This document shows, in pieces, positions 54,548 to 61,337 of a stretch of 64,000 nucleotides of DNA; the stretch's first letter is position 1, and each line of letters begins with the position of its first letter. A program made the translations under genes and the position numbers. Location of the stretch: the NCBI RefSeq assembly GCF_009193185.1, contig NZ_VUKF01000020.1, positions 1-64,000 of the forward strand. Direction: 5' to 3'. This DNA is from Georgenia thermotolerans. Lineage in GTDB: Bacteria; Actinomycetota; Actinomycetes; Actinomycetales; Actinomycetaceae. Under the pieces are notes generated by a model. That model saw only the letters and a list, made by a program, of their open reading frames with translations. It searched no databases and had not been told where the DNA came from.

Positions 54548-55993
54548 TCAGCGGTAGTCCGGCGCGAGCGCGGGCCACGGATCGGCGGCCTCGAGCTGCG
54601 CGGCCAGGCCCAGCAGCGCCTCCTCCTGGCCGAGCCGGGCGCCGAGCATCACCCCGAAGGGCAGCTCGCGCGGCCCGTCGCCGTCGTCGACCACCTCCCG
54701 GTGCAGCGGCAGGGAGATCGCCGGCGCGCCGATGATGTTCCACGCCGACGTCCACGGGGTGAACGCCTTCTGGGCCTGGAAGTCCCCGGCAGGGTCGGCG
54801 TCGTCGCGCATGGCGCCGATCTTCACCGGCGGCTGGGCCAGCGTCGGGGAGAGGATGACGTCGAACGCCGACCACGCCAGCGCGGTCTGCCGGGTGAGGC
54901 GCTGGACGTCGCCGACGGCCCGGGCGTAGTCGGCGGCGCTGAAGCCCCGGCCCACCTCGCGCATCCACCGCGTCAGCGGGACGAGCAGCTCCTCGCGCTC
55001 GGGCGGCACCGGCGCCCCCAGCGCGGCGACCGACCACAGCGGCATGAAGGCGTCCCACTGCTCGGGGGAGAAGGGCACCGGCGCCTCGTCGAGGTGGTGG
55101 CCCAGGCCCTCGAGCAGCCGGGCGGCCCGGTCCACGGCGGCGCGCGCCCCGGGGTGCACCGGCGCGTCGGCGACGTTGACCGGCGCGGTGAGCACGCCGA
55201 CCCGCAGCGGGCCCGGGGCCCGGTCGCAGGCGTCGAGGAAGCTCGTGCGCGGCTCGGGCAGCAGGTGCGCGTCGCCCGGCCAGTGCGCGGAGAGCACGTC
55301 GAGGAACGCCGCGTTGTCCCGCACGGTGCGGCTGACCACGCCGTTGGTGGCCAGGGCGGCGCCGTCGACGCCGTACGGTCCGGGCGAGACGCGCCCGCGG
55401 GAGGGCTTGAGCCCGACCAGGCCGCACGCGGAGGCCGGGATGCGCAGCGATCCCCCGCCGTCGCTGCCGTGGGCGACCGGCACGATCCCGGCGCCCACCG
55501 CCGCCGCGGCGCCGCCGCTCGAGCCGCCGGCGGTGCGGCTGCGGTCCCACGGGCTGCGGGCGGGGGCGGCGACGTCGGGCTCGGTGTAGGGCGGCAGGCC
55601 CAGCTCGGGGGTGGTGGTCTTGCCGACCATGAGGGTCCCGGCCGCCCGCAGCAGGGTCACGACGCCGTCGTCCAGCGGGGCGACCGTGCCGGCGAAGGCG
55701 GCCGACCCGCACTCGAACGGCAGCCCGGCGACCATCGTGAGGTCCTTGACCGGCACCGGCACGCCGAGGAAGGGCGGCAGCGCGCCGGCGCCGCCGTCGT
55801 CCGCCAGCTGCTCCTCCGCCTCGGCGGCCTGTGCCCGGGCCCGCTCCTCCGCCACGTGCACGAAGGCGCCCACGTCCGGGCCCAGCCGGCGGGCGCGGTC
55901 GAGGGTGTGGTCGGCCACCTCGCTCGGGGAGACCTCGCCGGCGCGGACGGCGGCGGCGAGGTCGAGGGCGGAGAGCTCGTGGATCTGCGTCAT
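54548..55993 (-). CDS. Amidase (amidase signature family)
   Basis: A 481-residue Ser-Ser-Lys hydrolase. Lys in PVPVKDLTMVAG (about residue 80), the cis-Ser in GGSSGGAAAAV (about 157) and nucleophile Ser in GSDGGGSLRIPASACG (about 176-190). Substrates in this family range from amides to acyl-amino acids; GatA is excluded because GatB/C are absent and the length and context differ. The ATG at 55993 is the family start; upstream reading is a shadow of the repeat genes. Confidence 0.9.
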   Translation of the reverse strand: MTQIHELSALDLAAAVRAGEVSPSEVADHTLDRARRLGPDVGAFVHVAEERARAQAAEAEEQLADDGGAGALPPFLGVPVPVKDLTMVAGLPFECGSAAFAGTVAPLDDGVVTLLRAAGTLMVGKTTTPELGLPPYTEPDVAAPARSPWDRSRTAGGSSGGAAAAVGAGIVPVAHGSDGGGSLRIPASACGLVGLKPSRGRVSPGPYGVDGAALATNGVVSRTVRDNAAFLDVLSAHWPGDAHLLPEPRTSFLDACDRAPGPLRVGVLTAPVNVADAPVHPGARAAVDRAARLLEGLGHHLDEAPVPFSPEQWDAFMPLWSVAALGAPVPPEREELLVPLTRWMREVGRGFSAADYARAVGDVQRLTRQTALAWSAFDVILSPTLAQPPVKIGAMRDDADPAGDFQAQKAFTPWTSAWNIIGAPAISLPLHREVVDDGDGPRELPFGVMLGARLGQEEALLGLAAQLEAADPWPALAPDYR

Positions 55994-56094
55994 GCCCCCG
56001 AGGCTAACCAGGACGCGCGGGGCGGACGGGACGACGGCGGGCGGAGACGGGGACGACGGCGGCCGCGGCCCACGACGGCGGACGGGGCCCTGCG

Positions 56095-56130
56095 GTTGCA
56101 GGTCCCCCGAGGCCGGACGGAGCCTGGAGG
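56095..56130 (+). promoter_or_regulatory. GTTGC-N26-GGAGG element, copy 1
   Basis: GTTGC (56095-56099) and GGAGG (56126-56130) are separated by 26 nt. The GGAGG is 43 nt before the ATG of the MT0933-like copy 2, too far to be a Shine-Dalgarno. The same spacing recurs at two more genes below. Confidence 0.45.
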
Positions 56131-56173
56131 GGCCGCGCCGGCCGGCGTGCGCAGCCGACGAAGGGACGAGGAC

Positions 56174-56368
56174 ATGGGCATCGGTGACAAGGCCAAGGAC
56201 CTCGGTGAGAAGGCCAAGGACTTCCTCAACACCGACAAGGGCGAGGAGAAGAGCGACGACGCGCTGCAGCGCGGCACGGACGCCCTCAGCGAGCGCACCG
56301 GCGGCAAGTACGACGAGCAGCTCAAGAAGGGGCAGACGGCCGCGGACCAGCACATCGGCGAGGAGTAG
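56174..56368 (+). CDS. MT0933/Rv0909-like small protein, copy 2
   Basis: A 64-residue, highly charged helical protein: GDKAKDLGEKAKDFLNT, then SDDALQRGTDALSERTGGKYDEQLKKG and AADQHIGEE. It aligns with copy 1 through GG(R/K)Y(T/D)EQ and AAD(E/Q)(R/H)IG. No toxin gene is adjacent. A weak GGACGAGG precedes the ATG. A 19-bp hairpin follows, so it is probably transcribed alone. Confidence 0.78.
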   Translation: MGIGDKAKDLGEKAKDFLNTDKGEEKSDDALQRGTDALSERTGGKYDEQLKKGQTAADQHIGEE

Positions 56369-56375
56369 CCGCCCG

Positions 56376-56416
56376 ACGACGACGGCGCGGCCGGCTTCCG
56401 GCCGCGCCGTCGTCGT
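56376..56416 (+). terminator. Terminator of MT0933-like copy 2
   Basis: Perfect 19-bp stem (56376-56394 with 56398-56416) and a CTT loop, 7 nt after the stop. Confidence 0.85.
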
Positions 56417-56440
56417 GCCGGGCCGCGCCGGGGCGCGGAA

Positions 56441-56477
56441 TGTTGCCGGTGGACGACACCGGCGGGACACTGGGAGG
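56441..56477 (+). promoter_or_regulatory. GTTGC-N26-GGAGG element, copy 2
   Basis: GTTGC (56442-56446), GACACT (56466-56471) and GGAGG (56473-56477). GACACT also recurs at the same offset in copy 3. The GGAGG is 39 nt before the ATG. Confidence 0.5.
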
Positions 56478-56516
56478 TACGGCGAGTCGCACACTCCGTT
56501 CGATCGGAGGGACGCC

Positions 56517-56843
56517 ATGAGTGACGACACCACCCCACGCTCTGTCTCCGCTGACGAGCCCCAGCCCCACGTCAAGCTCCCCCGCGGCCGCTTCGACGAG
56601 GGCCAGGCCAGCGACGCCGAGCTCGCTGAGGAGCTCGAGCAGCCGCACGGGCGCTTTGACGAGGGCGAACGCTCCGGCACCAGCGCCACCACGCCGGACG
56701 AGCCCATCCGCGGCCGCTTCGACGAGGGCCAGATCAGCGACACCGAGCTCGCCGAGGAGGTCCGCCAGCCGCACGGCCGGTTCGACGAGGGCGAGCGCAC
56801 CACGCCCCCCGAGGAGCCCGACGTCGGCCGGACCGACTTCTGA
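56517..56843 (+). CDS. GRFDEG-repeat acidic protein, 21-residue period
   Basis: A 108-residue, very acidic, hydrophilic protein with no membrane segment or Cys. GRFDEG occurs at residues 24, 45, 66 and 87, exactly 21 apart. Odd repeats continue as Q(A/I)SD(A/T)ELAEE and even repeats as ER, so the unit is really a 42-residue pair. The protein is probably disordered or repeatedly binds one partner. I recognise no characterised family. GGAGGGACG (56505-56513) precedes the ATG. A second protein with the same hexapeptide lies 200 nt downstream. Confidence 0.75.
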   Translation: MSDDTTPRSVSADEPQPHVKLPRGRFDEGQASDAELAEELEQPHGRFDEGERSGTSATTPDEPIRGRFDEGQISDTELAEEVRQPHGRFDEGERTTPPEEPDVGRTDF

Positions 56844-56896
56844 GCCCGGAACCTCCTGACCGCGTCGAGCTCACCCGCTCCGCCTCCCCGCGGCGG

Positions 56897-56979
56897 CGGG
56901 TCGCGTCGCGCCCCGAAGGGGCTGCACCGGGTCGTGCCCGGAAGGGGTTACGCCGGGTCGCGCCCGGAAGCGGTTGCGG
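56897..56979. repeat. 26-nt tandem repeat upstream of the second GRFDEG gene
   Basis: CGGGTCGTGCCCGGAAGGGG followed by TTACGC (56928-56953) is repeated with changes at 56954-56979. A longer related copy starts at 56897. The last copy contains the GTTGC of the shared upstream element. Confidence 0.7.
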
Positions 56980-57008
56980 CGGTCACCGGCGCCCACGACA
57001 CTCGGAGG
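56972..57008 (+). promoter_or_regulatory. GTTGC-N26-GGAGG element, copy 3
   Basis: GTTGC (56973-56977), GACACT (56997-57002) and GGAGG (57004-57008), with spacing identical to copy 2. The GGAGG is 31 nt before the ATG of the second repeat gene. Confidence 0.5.
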
Positions 57009-57039
57009 CTCACGACGAGGTGACGGCGAAGGGCGCGCA

Positions 57040-57342
57040 ATGAGCGAATCTCCCATGACCGGTGGGTACGACCGGGCGGACCGCGAGACCGAGGAGGGCC
57101 TGCACGGCCGGTACGACGAGGGCGAGGCGGCCGACGCCTCCCTCGACGCCGAGGAGGGCATCCACGGCCGTTTCGACGAGGGCGAGGCGGCCGACGCCTC
57201 CCTCGACGCCGAGGAGGGCATCCACGGCCGTTTCGACGAGGGGCAGGCGAGCGACGCCACCCTCGACGCCGAGGAGGGCGTCCGCGGCCGCTTCGACGAG
57301 GGCCAGGCGACCGACGACGCCCCCGGGCACCCGATGACCTGA
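57040..57342 (+). CDS. GRFDEG-repeat acidic protein, 20-residue period
   Basis: A 100-residue acidic protein. GR(Y/F)DEG occurs at residues 23, 43, 63 and 83, exactly 20 apart, each followed by (E/Q)AxDAxLDAEEG and a (L/I/V)(H/R) pair. Two units are identical at DNA level (57121-57180 and 57181-57240). No Cys, no signal peptide, few large hydrophobic residues: likely disordered with one short recognition motif per repeat. The ATG at 57040 lacks a strong Shine-Dalgarno (GAAGGG is 7 nt upstream). Function unknown. A hairpin terminator follows. Confidence 0.78.
   Translation: MSESPMTGGYDRADRETEEGLHGRYDEGEAADASLDAEEGIHGRFDEGEAADASLDAEEGIHGRFDEGQASDATLDAEEGVRGRFDEGQATDDAPGHPMT
57121..57240 (+). 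repeat. Perfect 60-nt tandem duplication inside the repeat gene
   Basis: Bases 57121-57180 and 57181-57240 are identical, encoding two identical 20-residue units. Neighbouring units differ at several codons, so this duplication is recent or homogenised. Confidence 0.97.
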
Positions 57343-57364
57343 CTTTTCCGCTCGTTCCCGCGGC

Positions 57365-57397
57365 CAGGGCGGCCGACCCCAGAGGTCGGCCGCCCTG
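57365..57397 (+). terminator. Terminator after the second repeat gene
   Basis: A 14-bp perfect stem (57365-57378 with 57384-57397) and a CCAGA loop, 23 nt after the stop. Confidence 0.85.
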
Positions 57398-57406
57398 TCG
57401 CGTGCG

Positions 57407-57499
57407 AGGTGGCATATGTGTCCGTCACCAGGGTGCCGGCCCGAAGATATGTGCCCAGGCACGTTGTTTCGGTCCGGTACGCCCCAGAAGATGCCACCT
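57407..57499. promoter_or_regulatory. Dyads and direct repeats upstream of livJ
   Basis: AGGTGGCAT (57407-57415) and ATGCCACCT (57491-57499) form a 9-bp inverted repeat 75 nt apart. ATATGTG occurs at 57414-57420 and again at 57447-57453. These may be operators for the transporter operon; no regulator gene is adjacent. Confidence 0.4.
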
Positions 57500-57546
57500 G
57501 AATCACCTCTCAGGTTGGGAGGTGCACCACCAAGGAAGGCGGTCTC

Positions 57547-58776
57547 ATGCGAGGCACAAGGAAGTCGCTCGCTCTGACCCTCGGCGTGGCCACCATGCTG
57601 GCCGTCGCCGCGTGCGCCCCCTCGAGCAGCGGCGGCGACAGCGCTGCCACCGCGGCCGGGTCCTCCCAGGAGGCCAGCCAGGGCGGCGAGCCGATCAACG
57701 TCGGCATCATCACCTCGACCACCGGCCCGCTGGCCGCCTACGGCAAGACCTTCACCGAGGGGTTCGAGGCCGGTCTGGACTACGCCACCGACGGCACCGG
57801 CGAGGTCAACGGGCGCGAGCTCAAGGTCACCTACGAGGACGACGGCGGCGACACCGACCGCGCGGTCACCCTCGCCCGCGACCTCATCGGCCAGGGCTTC
57901 ACCATCCTCGGCGGCACGGCGTCCTCCGGCATCGCGCTGTCCCTCGCCGAGCAGGCCGAGCAGAACAAGGTCCTCTACGTCTCCGGCCCCGCGGCGACCG
58001 ACGCGCTCACCGGCATCAACGACTACACGTTCCGCTCCGGCCGCCAGTCCCTGCAGGACGTCGCCACCGCCGGCTCGTTCGCCGACGTCAAGGGTCAGCA
58101 GGTACTCGTCTTCGCCCAGGACAACGCCTTCGGCCAGGGCAACCTCGCCGCCGTGGAGGCGGTGCTGGGCGCCCAGGGCGCCGAGGTCACCTCGGTGATG
58201 GTGCCCGAGGACGTCACCGAGTTCACCCCGTTCGCGGCGCAGGTCCTCCAGGCCAAGCCGACGATGGTCTTCGTCGCCTGGGCCGGCGCCACCTCCGGCG
58301 CCATGTGGCAGGCGCTGGACCAGCAGGGTGTCCTCGACGACATCACCGTCGTCACGGGCCTCGGGGACGCCTCGACCTACAACGCCTACGGCGCGGCGTC
58401 GGAGAAGATCGACTTCCTCAACCACTACTTCCCCGGCGCCGCCGACAACGCGATCAACACGGCGATGATCGACCACGTCGAGAAGGCCGGCGGCACCCCG
58501 GACCTGTTCACCCCGGACGGGTTCACGGCCGCGCAGATGATCGTCCGCGCCGTGGAGGAGGCCGGCGGCGCCGACGACGTCGACGCCATGGTCGCCGCCC
58601 TCGAGGGCTGGAGCTTCGACGGCCCCAAGGGCGCCTACACCATCCGCGCCGAGGACCACGCGCTCATCCAGCCGATGTTCCAGGCCAAGCTCGTCTCCGA
58701 CGGCAACGGGGGCTGGAAGCCCGAGCTGGTCTCCACGGCCGCCGCGGAGGACGTGGCCCCACCCCAGGCGGGCTGA
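57547..58776 (+). CDS. livJ: Branched-chain-type ABC solute-binding lipoprotein
   Basis: A 409-residue periplasmic-type receptor of the LivJ/AmiC fold. Lipoprotein signal with lipobox AVAAC (Cys23), a Ser/Gly linker, then INVGIITSTTGPLAAYGK, the family start, and LTYEDDGGD-like and YVSGPAATDAL segments. The ATG follows AAGGAAGG. The cargo is not necessarily an amino acid: related receptors bind aromatic or dicarboxylic acids, and an acyl-CoA synthetase ends this operon. Confidence 0.88.
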   Translation: MRGTRKSLALTLGVATMLAVAACAPSSSGGDSAATAAGSSQEASQGGEPINVGIITSTTGPLAAYGKTFTEGFEAGLDYATDGTGEVNGRELKVTYEDDGGDTDRAVTLARDLIGQGFTILGGTASSGIALSLAEQAEQNKVLYVSGPAATDALTGINDYTFRSGRQSLQDVATAGSFADVKGQQVLVFAQDNAFGQGNLAAVEAVLGAQGAEVTSVMVPEDVTEFTPFAAQVLQAKPTMVFVAWAGATSGAMWQALDQQGVLDDITVVTGLGDASTYNAYGAASEKIDFLNHYFPGAADNAINTAMIDHVEKAGGTPDLFTPDGFTAAQMIVRAVEEAGGADDVDAMVAALEGWSFDGPKGAYTIRAEDHALIQPMFQAKLVSDGNGGWKPELVSTAAAEDVAPPQAG

Positions 58777-58782
58777 GCCCGC

Positions 58783-58821
58783 GCCGCCCGGCAGCCATCG
58801 TCCACGCGGCTGCCGGGCGGC
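58783..58821 (+). promoter_or_regulatory. Intercistronic hairpin between livJ and livG
   Basis: 14-bp perfect stem (58783-58796 with 58808-58821) and an 11-nt loop, 7 nt after the livJ stop. It is likely to stop or stabilise most transcripts so that the receptor exceeds the membrane subunits. Confidence 0.7.
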
Positions 58822-58933
58822 CTCGCCCGCGTTCGAAGACCACCAGCACCACCGCGCCCCACGGCACCGCCGCCGCGTCGGCCCCAGGCCAGAACAGCCC
58901 GGTCGCGGATCGTCGAGGCCCGAGAGGACCACC

Positions 58934-59692
58934 ATGCCCAGCACCCCCGCGCTCGCCGTCGAGTCCCTGAGCTTTCAGGTCGGCGGCGCGCGGATCCTCA
59001 CCGACGTCAACCTCGAGGTGACGCCCGGCGAGATGATCGGCGTCATCGGCCCCAACGGGGCGGGCAAGACCACCCTGTTCAACATGATCTCGGGGATCCA
59101 CGCCCCCACCGCGGGCCGGATCCGCCTGGCCGGCACTGACATCACCCACGAGCCGGTCCACCGCCGCGCCAAGGCCGGCCTGGGCCGGACCTTCCAGACT
59201 TCCAACCTCTTCCCCGGGCTGAGCGTGCTGGAGAACGTCCGCCTCTCCGCCCAGCGCCGCCTCGGCGGCAACCTCTCGGTGCTGCGCTTCCCCCGCCGCG
59301 GCGACGACGCCTCCCGTGAGGCCCAGGCCCACCTGGAGGAGGTCGGCCTGCTCGAGCTCGCCGACGTCCCGGCGGGCGGGCTGTCCCACGGCGACAAGCG
59401 CAAGCTCGAGATCGCCGTCCTGCTCGCCATGGAGCCGTCGGTCATCCTGCTGGACGAGCCGATGGCCGGCGTCGCCCGGGCCGACGTCCCGGGCCTGTCC
59501 GAGGTCATCCGCCGCCTGCACCGCCACCACGGGTGCACCGTCCTGATGGTCGAGCACCACATCGACGTGGTCCTCGGCCTGGTCGAGCGGGTCGCCGTGC
59601 TGCACCAGGGCACCATCCTCGCGCTGGACGAGCCCGCCGCCATCATGGCCGACCCGCTCGTGCAGAGCGCCTACCTGGGAGCCGCCGTATGA
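58934..59692 (+). CDS. livG: ABC transporter ATPase, LivG-like
   Basis: A 252-residue ATPase of the branched-chain-type importer. Walker A GPNGAGKTT (about residue 38), signature LSHGDKRKLEIA (about 155), Walker B VILLDEPMAGV (about 174), H-loop VEHHIDVV. The long insert after the first strand (RAKAGLGRTFQTSNLFPGLS) is LivG-specific. ATGA overlap with livF. Confidence 0.93.
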   Translation: MPSTPALAVESLSFQVGGARILTDVNLEVTPGEMIGVIGPNGAGKTTLFNMISGIHAPTAGRIRLAGTDITHEPVHRRAKAGLGRTFQTSNLFPGLSVLENVRLSAQRRLGGNLSVLRFPRRGDDASREAQAHLEEVGLLELADVPAGGLSHGDKRKLEIAVLLAMEPSVILLDEPMAGVARADVPGLSEVIRRLHRHHGCTVLMVEHHIDVVLGLVERVAVLHQGTILALDEPAAIMADPLVQSAYLGAAV

Positions 59693-60465
59693 GCCCCATC
59701 CTCGAGGTCGAGCACCTCTCCGCCGCCATCGGCGGCCAGCAGGTCATCGAGGACATCACCTTCACCGTCCCGGCCACCGGCGTCACCGCCGTCCTCGGCC
59801 GCAACGGGGTCGGCAAGACCTCCACCATCAAGGCGGTCCTCGGTCTCATCGGCCGGTCGGGGAAGGTCGTCTTCGACGGTGCCCGCATCGACCGGGAGGA
59901 CACCCACCGCATCGTCCGCCGCGGCATCGGCTACGTGCCCGAGGACCGGGAGGTGTTCGGCTCCCTCACCGTCGCGGAGAACCTGCGCCTGGCCGAGCGG
60001 GACGCCGCCCCGCGCCGCGACCTCGTCGCCGCGCTCTTCCCCGACCTGGTCAAGCGGTCCGGGCAGCGCGCCGGCACCCTCTCCGGCGGCCAGCAGCAGA
60101 TGCTGTCCCTGGCCCGGGCGCTGCTCAACGACAACCGCCTGCTCCTCGTGGACGAGCCGACGAAGGGCCTGGCCCCCAAGATCGTCACCGAGGTCGCCGA
60201 GGCCCTCGAGGAGGCCGCGCGCACCGTGCCGATCCTCCTCGTCGAGCAGAACCTGCCCGTCATCGAGCGGCTGGCCGAGGGCGCCGTCGTCGTCGACTCG
60301 GGGCGGGTGGTCCACACCGGTCCCGCCCGCGACCTGCTCGCCGACCCCGACGCCGTCCAGCGGCTCCTCGGCGTCCACGCCGACACCGCCGGCACGGTGG
60401 CCGCCGCGGCGGCCACCCCCACCCCCGGCGACGCCGCCGCCACCGCACCGGAGGGCGCGAAGTGA
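59689..60465 (+). CDS. livF: ABC transporter ATPase, LivF-like
   Basis: A 258-residue partner ATPase. Walker A GRNGVGKTS (about 37), signature LSGGQQQMLSLARAL (about 135), Walker B LLLVDEPTKGL (about 155), GYVPEDREVFGSLTV typical of LivF. The last 20 residues are a Thr/Ala/Pro tail. Stop and start overlaps on both sides (ATGA, GTGA). Confidence 0.93.
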   Translation: MSPILEVEHLSAAIGGQQVIEDITFTVPATGVTAVLGRNGVGKTSTIKAVLGLIGRSGKVVFDGARIDREDTHRIVRRGIGYVPEDREVFGSLTVAENLRLAERDAAPRRDLVAALFPDLVKRSGQRAGTLSGGQQQMLSLARALLNDNRLLLVDEPTKGLAPKIVTEVAEALEEAARTVPILLVEQNLPVIERLAEGAVVVDSGRVVHTGPARDLLADPDAVQRLLGVHADTAGTVAAAAATPTPGDAAATAPEGAK

Positions 60466-61337
60466 GCACCATCGTCCTGCTGCTGATCACCGGCCTGGGC
60501 CTGGGCGCCCTGTACTTCCTCGTCGCCTCCGGCCTGTCCCTCATCTACGGGCTCATGGGCGTGCTCAACTTCGCCCACGGCTCCTTCCTCACCCTCGGCG
60601 CCTTCGCCGGCTGGGAGGTCGCCCGCCGGGTCGGGGCGACGACGTGGTCCGGGTTCCTGCTGGCCCTGCTCGTCGGCGCCGTGGCCGGTGCCGCCATCGC
60701 CGCCCTCACCGAGCTGCTGCTCATCCGGCCCCTGTACAACCGCCACATCGAGCAGGTCCTCGTCACCGTCGGGCTGGGCCTGGCCACCGTCGCGCTCTTC
60801 GAGGGCGTGTGGGGCACCAACGCGATCTTCATCTCCGGCCCGAGCTGGCTCGCCTCCACCACCACGGTCCTCGGGGCGCGGATCCCCAACGACCGCTTCC
60901 TCGTCGTCGCCGTCGCCGTCGCCGTGCTCGCCGCGCTCGTGCTGTTCCTCCGGCACACCCGCTACGGCCTCGTCATCCGGGCCGGGGTGGAGAACCGGGC
61001 GATGGTCACCGCGCTGGGCATCGACGTGCGCCGGTCGTTCACCCTGGTCTTCTCGATCGGCGGCGCGGCCGCCGGCCTGGGCGGGGTGCTCGCCTCGCAG
61101 TACTTCGACTACGTCTCCGCGCACCTGGGCGCCACGCTGCTGATCTTCGCCTTCATCGTCACCGTCATCGGCGGCCTGGGCTCCCTCGGCGGGGCGGCGG
61201 TCGCGGCCGTGCTCGTGGCCGTCCCGCAGCAGCTGGCCAACTACTACCTGCAGGGCGTGGGCGACCTCATCGCGGTGCTCGCCCTCGCCGTCGTCCTGCT
61301 GGTGCGGCCCTCCGGACTCATGGGAGCGAAGGCATGA
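60462..61337 (+). CDS. livH: ABC transporter permease, LivH-like
   Basis: A 291-residue permease with about eight membrane segments. SGLSLIYGLMGVLNFAHGSF (residues 25-44) is the LivH signature, and RAGVENRAMVTALGI is the cytoplasmic coupling loop. GTG start overlapping livF, ATGA overlap with livM. Confidence 0.93.
   Translation: MSTIVLLLITGLGLGALYFLVASGLSLIYGLMGVLNFAHGSFLTLGAFAGWEVARRVGATTWSGFLLALLVGAVAGAAIAALTELLLIRPLYNRHIEQVLVTVGLGLATVALFEGVWGTNAIFISGPSWLASTTTVLGARIPNDRFLVVAVAVAVLAALVLFLRHTRYGLVIRAGVENRAMVTALGIDVRRSFTLVFSIGGAAAGLGGVLASQYFDYVSAHLGATLLIFAFIVTVIGGLGSLGGAAVAAVLVAVPQQLANYYLQGVGDLIAVLALAVVLLVRPSGLMGAKA

Noticed and set aside
54298-56368. Toxin-antitoxin locus
   Set aside because: Only antitoxin-family proteins are present; the intervening amidase is a full-length metabolic enzyme on the opposite strand and does not fit a toxin.
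57040-57342. CRISPR-like array suggested by the regular 60-nt repeats
   Set aside because: Units are contiguous, in frame, have no unique spacers and encode the 20-residue protein repeat.
56517-57342. GRFDEG proteins as ribosomal peptide (graspetide-like) precursors
   Set aside because: Repeats are acidic, but no ATP-grasp ligase, protease or exporter gene is nearby and no leader/core boundary is visible.
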